Shown piece after piece: positions 1 to 8,819 of a stretch of DNA of 64,000 nucleotides. Under the pieces are notes generated by a model. It made no database searches. It was not told the DNA's origin and saw only the letters and a program-made list of their open reading frames with translations. Within the stretch, counting starts at the first letter, position 1, and each line of letters starts with the position of its first letter. The stretch covers positions 276,453-340,452 of the forward strand of contig NZ_JAJPRF010000004.1 of the NCBI RefSeq assembly GCF_021206925.1, read 5' to 3'. Both the position numbers and the translations under genes were made by a program. This stretch comes from Rhodoflexus caldus. Its GTDB lineage: Bacteria; Bacteroidota; Bacteroidia; Cytophagales; Thermoflexibacteraceae.

Positions 1-2
1 AA

Positions 3-92
3 GAACACGGCGGCAATATCGTCGCCAACAGCCGCGAAGGAAAAGGCAGCCAATTTCTCATTATTTTACCGCGTCAATTAGCCCATACCTGA
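3..92 (+). CDS. C-terminal end of a sensor histidine kinase (partial)
   Basis: The frame is open from the first bases and ends at a TGA at 90-92. The visible tail contains a glycine-rich stretch, GKGSQFLIILP, which matches the last ATP-lid (G2 box) strand of the HATPase_c domain of histidine kinases. The next gene is a response regulator that starts 1 bp after this stop, so the two are very likely a co-transcribed two-component pair. Only about 29 residues are visible, so the sensor domains and signal cannot be judged. Confidence 0.75.
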   Translation, partial: EHGGNIVANSREGKGSQFLIILPRQLAHT

Positions 93-93
93 T

Positions 94-1299
94 ATGATGC
101 TTCCGCAAAGGCAGGCAAAAATCCTGTACGTAGATGATGAGATTGATAATCTGACCATCTTTAAAGCAGCTTTTCGCAGATTATACGATATTCAAACCGC
201 CCTTTCGGGCAAAGAAGCGCTGCAAATGATGCGCAATCAGCCGCCTGAGCACCCCTTTGACGTGCTGATTACCGACCAACGCATGCCCGAAATGACAGGC
301 GTGGAACTCTTGGAGATAGCTGCCGCAGAGTTTCCGCAAACCGTGCGCATGATGCTCACAGGCTACTCCGACATGGAAGCCATCATCCGCGCCATCAACA
401 AGGGCAATATTTTTCGCTATTTGACCAAACCTTGGGAACTTGACGAGCTTCGCCAAGCCATAGATGAAGCCTTCATTATGGCAAGGCAACGCAATCACTT
501 AGCGACCGAAACTGCCGATACCAATGCTCCGCAAACGGCAGAATGGGGCATTTTAATGCAACTGCAACAAATCATACAACCGACCGAAGAAGCCGTCAAA
601 GCCGTATGCAAAGATGCTTTTATCTTTCGCCCGCAGGCCGGACAACCCGAGAAATCAATGATGGCTTTTTACCATTTGGCAGAAAAAAAACAAAGCCTTG
701 TCATCACTGCCGTCTGCCTGACCGAAGACCTGCCCAAAGGCGCTATTTTTAGCCTGATAATCAAACACTTGACAGACAGCGCCGTGCTCAATGGCATCAC
801 CCTGCCCGCCTGCTTGCTGGCCGAATTGCAACTCAACTTTTGCACAGCCTCCCGCATTATGCCGCATGTAACCGACCTTTCCATAGGCATCACGCTCATT
901 AACCATCAGGCCAACCGATTGATATTTGCCGGAACTTGCCAAAACCTGATAGTTATTACGGCAGGCGAAACACAAGTTTTGCAAGGTATGCCCCAACCAT
1001 TGGGTAAAAGCAATAATGCCTTCAATGCGGATGATTTCCAACAACACGAGCAGCCGTTCAGCCCTAATCGGACAGTCTTTTATATGGCTACCACGGGCAT
1101 GGCAGAGCATCTGTGCGGCTTCAAAAACAGGGCTTTTGCCGGGCAATATCTCGTAGAAATTCTGGAAGAATTGCATAATTTGCCCGCTGTACGCCAAAAA
1201 CAACTCATCCGTTCGCTGTGGGACGAGTGGCAGGCGCAACCAACCGCTGCCGCCAACACCCCCGCGACAGACCCTCTGATAATCGGCATAAGCATTTAA
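94..1299 (+). CDS. Response regulator with degenerate PP2C/SpoIIE-like output domain
   Basis: The 401-residue protein starts with a receiver domain (about residues 8-125): acidic pair D14-D15, phospho-acceptor D61 in the motif TDQRMPEMTG, switch residue T89 in LTGY, and K112 in YLTKPW, so the receiver looks functional. The rest (about 155-401) follows the strand order of a SpoIIE/PP2C phosphatase, including a segment like FAGxxxNLIVI and a final IGISI strand. However, the metal-binding acidic motifs expected around VDxTGHG, FTDG and the terminal DD are replaced by non-acidic residues, for example ATTG. It is therefore probably a pseudophosphatase used for protein binding; that is inference. 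It starts 1 bp after the stop of the upstream kinase fragment. Confidence 0.8.
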   Translation: MMLPQRQAKILYVDDEIDNLTIFKAAFRRLYDIQTALSGKEALQMMRNQPPEHPFDVLITDQRMPEMTGVELLEIAAAEFPQTVRMMLTGYSDMEAIIRAINKGNIFRYLTKPWELDELRQAIDEAFIMARQRNHLATETADTNAPQTAEWGILMQLQQIIQPTEEAVKAVCKDAFIFRPQAGQPEKSMMAFYHLAEKKQSLVITAVCLTEDLPKGAIFSLIIKHLTDSAVLNGITLPACLLAELQLNFCTASRIMPHVTDLSIGITLINHQANRLIFAGTCQNLIVITAGETQVLQGMPQPLGKSNNAFNADDFQQHEQPFSPNRTVFYMATTGMAEHLCGFKNRAFAGQYLVEILEELHNLPAVRQKQLIRSLWDEWQAQPTAAANTPATDPLIIGISI

Positions 1300-1301
1300 C
1301 A

Positions 1302-2645
1302 ATGAAGCCCTTACTACCACTAACGCTCTTGTTTCTACTCTCAGCGGGCAGCCTTTCGGCACAAATCCCAACCTTTTTGCTTCGCCGTCATACAGCATCC
1401 GCAGAGGCTGCCCACTCTACCCGCAAAGACACTATCTTGTATCTTGATTTATCGGGACGCAACCTGACTGCTATTCCCGAATGGGTATATGCCTGCACCA
1501 ATCTGCGCACGCTGGATTTGAGCCGCAATCCGATTGCCGAACTGCCGCGCCGCCTCAATCGCCTGAAAAAACTCCATAAAATCACCTGCGACGGCACGCC
1601 GATACAACAGCAACGCTTTGCACCCGACAGTTTAATGACCGAAAGGCTCAAAAGCATGTCGGCTGCCCGACAGCGTCAGGTACTGGACAGCTTCGCCACG
1701 CTGAACAGCGCACAGACTGAAGCTGTTGAGCAGCAACTATTAAAAATCGGCAAGTTGCGCCACGTTCGCACGCTGGTTATTAACAACCGCTACTTAACTG
1801 AAATGCCGCGTGTGTGGAAAATCCGCAAGTTAGATACGCTCAATATCAGCCGCAACCGCCTCACTTCGCTGCCGCACCAAATGAAGAAACTAAAGCATCT
1901 GAGTGCATTTTATGCCGACTACAACCGCCTCACACATGATATTACATGGTATCCGCTGCCGCAATTAAAAAAACTAAGCCTGATTTCCAATCGGTTGGAA
2001 ATATTGCCGCCCGCAATCGGGCAATACCGCTCGCTGATATCCATCAATGTGGCCGGTAATAAAATTGCACAGGTAGCCCCCGAAACAGCCCGCTTGCAGC
2101 AGTTGCGGCAAATCATTCTGTACGGTAATCAACTTACTGCCATCCCCGACTGCATTTTTGATTTGCAGGCATTGGAAGAATTGGATGTGTACATGAATCA
2201 GATAACGGAAGTCCCCGAAAAAATCAGCCACCTGAAAAATCTGACACATTTGTACCTGTCTTTCAACCGAATTGAAAAACTGCCCGAAAGTATTGCCCAA
2301 CTGCAACACTTAAAAGGTCTTTATGCGCACCGCAACCGCCTGAGTCAATTGAGTGACAGCTACGCGGCGCTGCAAAATCTGGAAGTGCTGCGCGTACAGG
2401 AAAACCGTTTGAGCATTTTCCCCAACTTCATCCTGCAACTACCCAACATTCGCGAAGTGAACGTGGCACAAAACCAACTGTCCGACCTGCCGATAGAAAA
2501 ATTGATGGATTTGCCGAAACTTTCGTTTTTTCATGCCAACAGCAACCCGTTTATGCCCGAATTTTTAGAAAGTCGGCTTGTAAAAGAATTCCTGCAAAAA
2601 GGCGAAAACCGAAAACTCAACTACGTAATCACGGGCAGGGATTAA
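1302..2645 (+). CDS. Secreted leucine-rich repeat protein
   Basis: The 447-residue protein starts at an ATG 2 bp after the response regulator stop; a longer in-frame start inside that gene is rejected because the ATG at 1302 gives a classic signal peptide ending near LSAQ. From about residue 45 to 420 it is built of leucine-rich repeats of about 23 residues with the pattern LxxLxLxxNxLxxLPxxI, typical of bacterial LRR proteins. It probably acts outside the inner membrane in protein-protein contacts. No enzymatic domain or C-terminal sorting signal is evident. It may be in one transcript with the two-component genes. It overlaps the convergent ric gene by 4 bp at the 3' ends. Confidence 0.85.
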   Translation: MKPLLPLTLLFLLSAGSLSAQIPTFLLRRHTASAEAAHSTRKDTILYLDLSGRNLTAIPEWVYACTNLRTLDLSRNPIAELPRRLNRLKKLHKITCDGTPIQQQRFAPDSLMTERLKSMSAARQRQVLDSFATLNSAQTEAVEQQLLKIGKLRHVRTLVINNRYLTEMPRVWKIRKLDTLNISRNRLTSLPHQMKKLKHLSAFYADYNRLTHDITWYPLPQLKKLSLISNRLEILPPAIGQYRSLISINVAGNKIAQVAPETARLQQLRQIILYGNQLTAIPDCIFDLQALEELDVYMNQITEVPEKISHLKNLTHLYLSFNRIEKLPESIAQLQHLKGLYAHRNRLSQLSDSYAALQNLEVLRVQENRLSIFPNFILQLPNIREVNVAQNQLSDLPIEKLMDLPKLSFFHANSNPFMPEFLESRLVKEFLQKGENRKLNYVITGRD

Positions 2646-3400
2646 TTCAATCCCGCTTTTTCCTGCATCAGGCGCTTCACTTTACTTTCCAGCGCAAAGG
2701 CTTTGGGCAAAAGGATGCGATTTTCTATGGCTGCATGTGCTTGCAACTCATTTTCAAAGCGTTGCAGCTCGGAGTAAAGCACGCGAATAACCAACGGAGT
2801 GGTGGCATCGGTTGCATAGTCGCGGGTTAGTTCGCGGATGCCGCGCATATCGTCGTCATCGTCGTGGTGGTGTGCCGCAATGCTCTGCATAGTATGTTTC
2901 TGCATAGCAAAAAAGGCTTTACCCAATCCGCCGCGATGATACAGGGCATCGTCCAGCACCAAAATATAGCGGAAAGTTTCGTTTTCTTCTTCCAAAATGT
3001 GGCGTACAAAATCTTCTGCAAACAGCGGGAAAGCAATTTTCAAATCGTCCAGCGTTTCCTGCATGGCAGATGACAGGTTTTGCGGCTGTGCACGGCTCAC
3101 CAAGTGTTGCATATAGGGCAGGCGGCGGCGCATAAACACGCGATGCGAATTTTTCAGGTAGTCAATAATGGCATCTACCGTGTAGCCTTTGAGCAACTCG
3201 GGCATGGAAAATCGCTCTTGTTGTCGCATAGACTCCCACTCTTTCAAGATGGGGGCTGTGCTCATGCGCTTCTCGCGACAAACCGCTTCTAATGTTTTAT
3301 TGCCATGCTGACAAAAATCAATGCCAAACAAATGCAATACCGCACCGATGGAATGATGCTCTGCAACCAACTCGGAAAGGCTTTTTTCACGCGACAGCAT
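2642..3400 (-). CDS. ric: Iron-sulfur cluster repair di-iron protein, Ric/ScdA family
   Basis: The 252-residue protein has the ScdA N-terminal domain (DUF542, about residues 8-60) with the conserved cysteine in GIDFCQHG. A hemerythrin-like four-helix bundle (about 85-250) follows, with histidines and glutamates spaced as di-iron ligands (HLV, HILEEE, HTM, HAAIENR). Ric proteins repair iron-sulfur clusters damaged by nitric oxide or oxidants in the cytoplasm. A poly-Asp patch (HHHDDDDD, about residue 180) is unusual and could be a metal-binding loop. The gene is apparently monocistronic and converges on the LRR gene. Confidence 0.85.
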   Translation of the reverse strand: MLSREKSLSELVAEHHSIGAVLHLFGIDFCQHGNKTLEAVCREKRMSTAPILKEWESMRQQERFSMPELLKGYTVDAIIDYLKNSHRVFMRRRLPYMQHLVSRAQPQNLSSAMQETLDDLKIAFPLFAEDFVRHILEEENETFRYILVLDDALYHRGGLGKAFFAMQKHTMQSIAAHHHDDDDDMRGIRELTRDYATDATTPLVIRVLYSELQRFENELQAHAAIENRILLPKAFALESKVKRLMQEKAGLN

Positions 3401-3439
3401 GGTACTCGTATTTGATGATGCTAAAATAGCAATTTTTCA

Positions 3440-4312
3440 TTACTCCTCCCCACAAGCCAACAGCGTATTTTTCAACAGCGAAGCAATGGTCATTGGCCCT
3501 ACGCCGCCGGGAACGGGCGTGATGTAGCTGCATTTCGGCGCAACTTCGTCAAATGCCACGTCGCCTTTGATGCTGTAACCCGATTTTTTGGAAGCATCGG
3601 GCACGCGGGTAATGCCTACGTCTATCACCACGGCACCTTCCTTCACCATATCGGCCTTGATAAATTCAGGTCGTCCAAGGGCAGCTATCAGGATATCGGC
3701 GCGGCGGGTTTCCTCTGCCAAGTTGGGGGTGCGGCTGTGCGTAATCGTAACCGTACAGTTGCCCGGGTAGGCATTGCGCGACATGAGCAGCCCCATCGGC
3801 ATACCTACAATATTGCTGCGGCCTACCACTACGCAATGCTTGCCTTCGGTGGCAATGCCGTAGTGCGCCAGTAGTTGCACAATGCCGAAAGGCGTGGCAG
3901 GGATAAAAGTAGGCAGCCCCAGTGCTAATTTGCCCACATTGGCCGGATGAAAACCATCCACATCTTTTTCGGGGCTGATGGCATACGTAATTTTTTCGGC
4001 GTTGATATGTTTCGGCAAAGGCAGTTGCACAATGTAGCCGTCAATGTCGGGGTTTTCATTCAGGCTGTGCACCTGTGCCAGCAGTTCGGCTTCGCTGATG
4101 GTCTCGGGCAAGCGAATGAGCGTAGAGTGAAAACCGATGCGCTCGCAAGTACGGACTTTGCTGCCTACGTAGGTTTCGCTTGCGCCGTCGTTGCCTACCA
4201 GCACTGCCGCCAAATGCGGAATGCGTCGGCCTTCTGCCTTGCGCCTTGCCACTTCTTCCCTGATTTGTTCCTGTATCTTTTCCGATACCGCTTTGCCGTC
4301 TATGAGAATCAT
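3440..4312 (-). CDS. folD: Bifunctional methylenetetrahydrofolate dehydrogenase / cyclohydrolase
   Basis: The 290-residue protein has the normal FolD length. It shows the catalytic Tyr/Lys region [13 protein letters not shown], the folate-pocket segment QLPLPKHI, the DVDGFHP motif, the NADP-binding motif [11 protein letters not shown] and the C-terminal [10 protein letters not shown]. It interconverts 5,10-methylene-THF and 10-formyl-THF in one-carbon metabolism in the cytoplasm. The gene diverges from the YrdC-type gene; the 108-bp gap carries a -7-like box facing each way. Confidence 0.95.
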   Translation of the reverse strand: MILIDGKAVSEKIQEQIREEVARRKAEGRRIPHLAAVLVGNDGASETYVGSKVRTCERIGFHSTLIRLPETISEAELLAQVHSLNENPDIDGYIVQLPLPKHINAEKITYAISPEKDVDGFHPANVGKLALGLPTFIPATPFGIVQLLAHYGIATEGKHCVVVGRSNIVGMPMGLLMSRNAYPGNCTVTITHSRTPNLAEETRRADILIAALGRPEFIKADMVKEGAVVIDVGITRVPDASKKSGYSIKGDVAFDEVAPKCSYITPVPGGVGPMTIASLLKNTLLACGEE

Positions 4313-4328
4313 ATGCCCAATTTTTTTG

Positions 4329-4336
4329 CGAAGTTA
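4329..4336 (-). promoter_or_regulatory. Candidate -7 box for folD
   Basis: On the minus strand this reads TAACTTCG, one mismatch from the Bacteroidota -7 consensus TAnnTTTG. It lies 16 bp upstream of the folD ATG. A TTTG lies upstream but at slightly long spacing (about 24 bp), so support is modest. Confidence 0.35.
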
Positions 4337-4408
4337 CGGCTTTCAAAAAATTTCCCTGTTCAAAAAAAATGCTGCCCAAAGAATTCTTTCCAAAGCGTAA
4401 CAAAATAT

Positions 4409-4416
4409 TAACTTCG
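4409..4416 (+). promoter_or_regulatory. Candidate -7 box for the YrdC-type gene
   Basis: The sequence TAACTTCG matches TAnnTTTG at all but one position and lies 4 bp before the ATG at 4421. A TTTC about 18 bp upstream could serve as the -33 element. If used, the transcript would be leaderless or nearly so. The same octamer occurs facing folD on the other strand. Confidence 0.35.
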
Positions 4417-4420
4417 CATT

Positions 4421-5050
4421 ATGGCAGAGTTAATCAGCATTCATCCGCAAAATCCCGAACCGCAGAAAATTCGCCGAGTGGTAGAATGTCTGCGAGAGGG
4501 GGGCGTTATCATCTACCCGACCGATACGGTTTACGGCATCGGTTGCGACCTGTACAGCGCCAAAGCGATTGAGCGCATCTGCCGCATCAAAGGCGTAAAG
4601 CCTAACAAAATGCACCTGTCGTTTATTTGTTACGACCTGTCCGACATCAGCAACTACGCACGCCAGATTCCCAACGCCGTGTTTCGGGTGATGAAAAAAG
4701 CACTGCCCGGCCCTTTTACCTTCATTCTGGAATCGAGCAGCGAAGTGCCTAAAATTGTAGGACAGAAAAAAAATCAGGTAGGCATCCGTGTGCCCGACCA
4801 CAACGTACCCCGTGCAATTGTCAAAGAATTGGGCAACCCGATTTTGACAACGTCCATCAAAGACGAGGACGAAATCGTTCAGTACATGACCGACCCCTCG
4901 CTTATCAACGACAAATACGGGCACGTGGTGGATATGGTGATTGATTCGGGCTACGGCGGCAACGTTCCTTCAACGGTAGTACTTTGCGAACAAGATGGCA
5001 CTATGGAAGTAGTACGGGAAGGATTAGGAGATTTTGAGTTATATTTATAA
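4421..5050 (+). CDS. YrdC/YciO-type threonylcarbamoyl-AMP synthase-like protein
   Basis: The 209-residue protein is a single Sua5/YciO/YrdC domain with the nucleotide-binding motif YPTDTVYGIGCD near residue 33 and the following KGVKPNK lysine-rich segment. TsaC/Sua5 proteins make threonylcarbamoyl-AMP for the t6A modification of tRNA. There is no C-terminal Sua5 extension, and the length and the N-terminal LISIHPQNP resemble YciO more than TsaC, so the exact role is less certain than the fold. The start agrees with family alignments I know and lies just after a -7 box. Confidence 0.85.
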   Translation: MAELISIHPQNPEPQKIRRVVECLREGGVIIYPTDTVYGIGCDLYSAKAIERICRIKGVKPNKMHLSFICYDLSDISNYARQIPNAVFRVMKKALPGPFTFILESSSEVPKIVGQKKNQVGIRVPDHNVPRAIVKELGNPILTTSIKDEDEIVQYMTDPSLINDKYGHVVDMVIDSGYGGNVPSTVVLCEQDGTMEVVREGLGDFELYL

Positions 5051-5154
5051 CACACAATATTTGCACCCCTGATGCGTTAATCATCGGGTGCGGATAACCC
5101 GCATGGTATCACTAAACTACACAGGCAAACAAACAACCTTATGATTTTAGTGAT

Positions 5155-5604
5155 ATGAAGACTACCGACTTAATGAACCAGACACTTTTCAATGATGACT
5201 TTTTGCATCTTGAGTATTTGCCTACCGAAAACGTATTGATTGAAACTTGGTATGGATTTGTGGATTACGCGCGTTTTGTAACGGCTACTCCCATTGTTTT
5301 GCAGGCCATTCAGCAAACCGGAGCGCACTTGCTGCTTTCCGATTTGAGTAAGTTGAAAGTACTCCGCGAAGATGCCTACTCCTACTTGGTACATGAAAAA
5401 ACACGCCAATTAGCCCGTCAAGGTATTCAGGCATATGCGCTGAGCATCAATCCTGAAAAAGCAGGCGGCACAGCAACGGCCAATCTGATTAATGTACATG
5501 TAAGCCTTGGCGGCAACCACTTAGACCTCGCCTGTTTCCACAACACGCGCGAAGCTGGCATTTGGTTGAAAGAAAAAAGTTTGCAACCACAGCTAAACAT
5601 GTAA
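5155..5604 (+). CDS. STAS/SpoIIAA-like hypothetical protein
   Basis: The 149-residue protein has no signal peptide or membrane segment. Its pattern, a beta strand with an EYLPTENVLIETWYG start, a central LLLSDLSKL strand and the C-terminal FHNTREAGIWLKEK helix, resembles the small STAS/SpoIIAA-like proteins common in Cytophagales. A second protein of the same general build lies at 27830-28216 (C-terminal LFNTPEESLKWLLQ). The family likely acts in protein-protein signalling in the cytoplasm, but no partner can be named. I do not recognise a specific gene name. Confidence 0.65.
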   Translation: MKTTDLMNQTLFNDDFLHLEYLPTENVLIETWYGFVDYARFVTATPIVLQAIQQTGAHLLLSDLSKLKVLREDAYSYLVHEKTRQLARQGIQAYALSINPEKAGGTATANLINVHVSLGGNHLDLACFHNTREAGIWLKEKSLQPQLNM

Positions 5605-5645
5605 TCTTTGCGGATGAAATAAAACTACCCTTGTTTTTATTCATC

Positions 5646-6647
5646 ATGCAAACTATGAAGCGGTACTTGTTGCCGATTGTTATTCTATTGTCTGTTGTTT
5701 GGGCTTGCTCCAAAGAAAAAGAAGCGCCCGATGTTTCACACATAGCCGTAAACCTGTCGCTTATCAGGTTGGAAGGCGAAATTGCTGCCATCAGCAATGA
5801 GGAAGAGGCGCGACAATTTTTGGACAAATACCCTGCATTTGCCAATACGTTTCTGTTCCGCAACCGCCTGAACAACGACGCCGTGCCCATTAGCGACATG
5901 TTGCGGCTGGGGCGCAGCGAGTACATAGATACGCTAACAATGGAGGCGCAGGCCTACTTTGGCAATATGGCAGCTATCAAAGCAGAATTGGAGCAAGCCT
6001 TCCGCATGGTTAAATACTACTACCCTGATTTTCAGGTGCCGGTTGTTTACACCATGATAACAGGCTATGGCAACGACTTGGCCGTTTCCGACTCGGCCAT
6101 TTTTATCGGGCTGGATTATTTTATGGGGCAGGCTTCGCGCTACCGTTCCCCCGACCCTAACTATATTTTCACGCACTACCGAAAAGAGTTGATTGCCCCG
6201 GCAGTCATACTGATGCTTTCGGCACGCTATAATCAAATTGACGAAAGCAACCAAACGCTGCTCAACCAGATGATTGCCTACGGTAAAGCCTATGAGTTCA
6301 CCTCGGAAATGTTGCCCCACGTACCCGACTCGCTCATTATCCGCTATACGGCACGGGAAGTTACCGACTCTTACGACAATCAGGATGTCATATGGGCACA
6401 TTTTGTTAAGAACAATTTGTTTTTTGAAACCGGGCAAATAGCAAGCAAACGGTATATTGAGCATCGTCCGCATACGTTTGAGATAGGCGACGAATGCCCG
6501 GGACGAATCGGCACATGGTTAGGCTGGCAAATTGTGCGTTCCTACATGAAAACTCACCCTGAAATAACACTGCCCCAACTGATGGCGGAACGCAACGTGC
6601 AAAAAATATTTGAAGAGTCGGGCTACAAGCCGCAAAGAGCGCAATAG
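5646..6647 (+). CDS. gldB: Gliding motility lipoprotein GldB
   Basis: The 333-residue protein has a lipoprotein signal peptide ending at VVWAC. It carries the family hallmark ECPGRIGTWLGWQIVRSYM near residue 280 and the segment DSAIFIGLDYFMG, which I recognise from GldB. GldB is an essential lipoprotein of the Bacteroidota gliding/type IX secretion machinery. Two nearby starts exist, ATG at 5646 and ATG at 5655; the second gives a shorter and equally good signal peptide. The gene follows the STAS-like gene by about 40 bp and converges on the CNNM gene. Confidence 0.9.
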   Translation: MQTMKRYLLPIVILLSVVWACSKEKEAPDVSHIAVNLSLIRLEGEIAAISNEEEARQFLDKYPAFANTFLFRNRLNNDAVPISDMLRLGRSEYIDTLTMEAQAYFGNMAAIKAELEQAFRMVKYYYPDFQVPVVYTMITGYGNDLAVSDSAIFIGLDYFMGQASRYRSPDPNYIFTHYRKELIAPAVILMLSARYNQIDESNQTLLNQMIAYGKAYEFTSEMLPHVPDSLIIRYTAREVTDSYDNQDVIWAHFVKNNLFFETGQIASKRYIEHRPHTFEIGDECPGRIGTWLGWQIVRSYMKTHPEITLPQLMAERNVQKIFEESGYKPQRAQ

Positions 6648-6662
6648 CTGCCTTCACATGCG

Positions 6663-7970
6663 TCAAAATACCGGACGTATGGAAGGCAGTTCTTCCATAT
6701 TTTTGATTTCCACCTTTACCTTATTGATGCGCGTTTCCTGCGTGGAAAGAATGGTAAAGACAAAATCCGCAGTTTCTATAACATCGCCTTGCTTGGGAAT
6801 ATTTTCAACAATGGAAATCAGATAGCCGCCCAGCGTGTCATAATCGCCGGTGGGCAGCCCCCACTGCAAGTGTTCGTTGATGTAGTCAATTTCCAAGCGT
6901 GCGCTGAGGATATAGGTGGCAGCATCTACCTTTTTGATGTCTTCCTGCACAATGTCAAACTCATCATGTATCTCTCCAAAAATTTCTTCCATGATGTCTT
7001 CTATGCTGACAACCCCCGCTGTGCCGCCAAATTCGTCTAACACAACGGCAATGCTTTTATGCTCGGCAATAAAATCAACCATCAATTCATTGGCAGGCAT
7101 GGTTTCGGGCACCATAATAACCGTAGAAAGTATTTCGTCTATGCTTTGCGGCTTTTTAAACAATGCCATCGCATGGCAATAGCCAATGATGTTGTCTATT
7201 GTTTCGTCGTAAACAAAGATTTTGGAGTGCCCGCTTTCTATAAATGCCTTTTTGAGGGCTTCCAAACCATCTTCTTTATCAACGGCTACCATCTCGGTGC
7301 GCGGGCGCATACACTCCCGCACCTTAATGGACTTGAAAGAAAGCGCATTGGAAAATATTTTGGTATCAACGTTGGTTTCCCTGTCTTCGCTGCGGTTTAG
7401 GTTGCCAATGTAATGGTTCAGGTCGGTAAGGCCGAAAGCAGGGTTGGCTTCGGAGTATTCCAGCCGCAAAACCCTCGTAATCACGAGCTTGGTCAATGAT
7501 ACAACAACATAAACAAAGGGATACAGTATCAGATAGAACAGGTGGATGGGCAGCGCAAAAATTGCCAGCAATTTATCGGGATTGATTAATGAGATGCTCT
7601 TGGGCATAAATTCGGCAACTGCCAGCACCAACAGCGTAGAAAGCATTGATTGCAGAACAATAAATGCAATTTCAGCAGTTGTACCCTTCATTTGCAGCAC
7701 CTGCCCGACAAAGTACATCACTTGGGGGTCTAATATTTGCGACATGTAGATGCCATATACCACCAGCGTGATGGTATTGCCGATGAGCATGGCCGTAATA
7801 AACAAAGAAGGGCGGTTGTAGTAGCGGGCTATAATATCTGCCCAAAATACGCCCTTGTTTTTTTGCAGCGTGATGTGCAACTTATTGGCTGAGATAAACG
7901 CTAACTCTATGCCCGAAAAAAAGGCAGACAATACAAGCGAGAGTATAACAATAACAATTGCCGTATTCAT
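6663..7970 (-). CDS. CNNM/HlyC-CorC family membrane protein
   Basis: The 435-residue protein has an N-terminal DUF21/CNNM membrane domain (about 1-190, four hydrophobic segments beginning IVIVILSLVLSAFFSGIELAF), a CBS-domain pair (about 205-335, including VLDEFGGTAGVVSIEDIMEEI) and a C-terminal CorC_HlyC domain (about 350-425). Members are linked to magnesium or cobalt transport; some Bacteroidota members are called GldE. Here the neighbours are a small membrane protein and lptC rather than gldD or ssb, so GldE is not assigned. It overlaps the upstream gene by 4 bp, which suggests translational coupling. Confidence 0.85.
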   Translation of the reverse strand: MNTAIVIVILSLVLSAFFSGIELAFISANKLHITLQKNKGVFWADIIARYYNRPSLFITAMLIGNTITLVVYGIYMSQILDPQVMYFVGQVLQMKGTTAEIAFIVLQSMLSTLLVLAVAEFMPKSISLINPDKLLAIFALPIHLFYLILYPFVYVVVSLTKLVITRVLRLEYSEANPAFGLTDLNHYIGNLNRSEDRETNVDTKIFSNALSFKSIKVRECMRPRTEMVAVDKEDGLEALKKAFIESGHSKIFVYDETIDNIIGYCHAMALFKKPQSIDEILSTVIMVPETMPANELMVDFIAEHKSIAVVLDEFGGTAGVVSIEDIMEEIFGEIHDEFDIVQEDIKKVDAATYILSARLEIDYINEHLQWGLPTGDYDTLGGYLISIVENIPKQGDVIETADFVFTILSTQETRINKVKVEIKNMEELPSIRPVF

Positions 7971-8200
7971 CGGGAACGCTGCCTTGGTTTAACTGATTTG
8001 GGGCTTTTCTTTTCGGTCGGCGTGTCTTTAACTGCCGCCTGCCGATAGCGATTGCTACGGAGTTTGTAGTAAAACAACAACGCAGCTATCAGCATAAAAA
8101 TCCAATAGCTTGCCATTACACCATACAGAAAGGACTGGTGCACGCCAATGACAAATAAGGCAACGGCAACTGACAAAATAATCACCTGTTCTAACTTCAT
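7967..8200 (-). CDS. Small two-helix membrane protein
   Basis: The 77-residue protein has two hydrophobic helices (about residues 5-20 and 30-46) and a strongly basic, Lys/Arg-rich cytoplasmic tail ending in KPRQRSR. I do not recognise a family. It lies between lptC (10 bp upstream) and the CNNM gene (4-bp overlap), so it is almost certainly part of that operon. Confidence 0.7.
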   Translation of the reverse strand: MKLEQVIILSVAVALFVIGVHQSFLYGVMASYWIFMLIAALLFYYKLRSNRYRQAAVKDTPTEKKSPKSVKPRQRSR

Positions 8201-8210
8201 AGGGAAATTA

Positions 8211-8792
8211 TTAAGGGTTCAGAGAAAATGTCCCCGATGGCCGCAATATACGGTAACGGCTAAAACTTTCGTCAGAAACCAACCCGACTCCTTCGAGCAT
8301 TTCGTTGGGCGTAACGATTTTAATGGGCTTATCGGTGCGAATTTCGCGTTTGGGCTGATCCCAGTCTAATTGGGTGGTGTAGAGTCGTTGGTTCAGTTCC
8401 AGATTTTCCACCACAATATTTCCGAAGGCCTGATACAACTGTCGCGTTTTATCATAACTGCCCGAATCGCCGCGCAGGGTGCTGATTTTTTTGCCGTAGG
8501 CATCGTAGCGGCTGATTTTGACGCCTTTGGGATATTTCACATCGCCGTTTTGAAAAATGAACTGTTCGGGCGCTTCAATTTTCAATTGGATAATGGCATT
8601 ATCGCTGTAAAGTGTTTCTACGCCCCGAAATTCCACCAACGGGCCGTTGTATTGTACCTTAACTTTCTTCTTGCGCAATTCCTGATTATTGCAGGCACTC
8701 AACAGAAAAACTGTTGCCATGCACAGCATAGCTTTATGCCAACTTTTGTATTTCACCGTGCGGTTATTGGTTGCAATGACAAAATTACGCAT
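8211..8792 (-). CDS. lptC: LPS export ABC transporter periplasmic protein LptC
   Basis: The 193-residue protein has a lipobox LLSAC with Cys34, followed by the LptC beta-jellyroll pattern (GVETLYSDNAIIQLKIEAP, YDKTRQLYQAFGNIVVEN, LDWDQPKREIRTDKPIKI). LptC links the inner-membrane LptBFG complex to LptA in LPS export. The N-terminus before the hydrophobic signal is about 21 residues longer than usual; the internal ATG at residue 22 (8729) would give a more standard signal peptide. It is the first gene of a run with the small membrane protein and the CNNM gene. Confidence 0.88.
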   Translation of the reverse strand: MRNFVIATNNRTVKYKSWHKAMLCMATVFLLSACNNQELRKKKVKVQYNGPLVEFRGVETLYSDNAIIQLKIEAPEQFIFQNGDVKYPKGVKISRYDAYGKKISTLRGDSGSYDKTRQLYQAFGNIVVENLELNQRLYTTQLDWDQPKREIRTDKPIKIVTPNEMLEGVGLVSDESFSRYRILRPSGTFSLNP

Positions 8793-8819
8793 AAAATTGC
8801 GAGCAATCGCTGTAAGCCG

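Noticed and set aside
1218..1301. Longer start of the LRR protein
   Set aside because: It lies within the response regulator gene and would place the signal peptide inside the protein.
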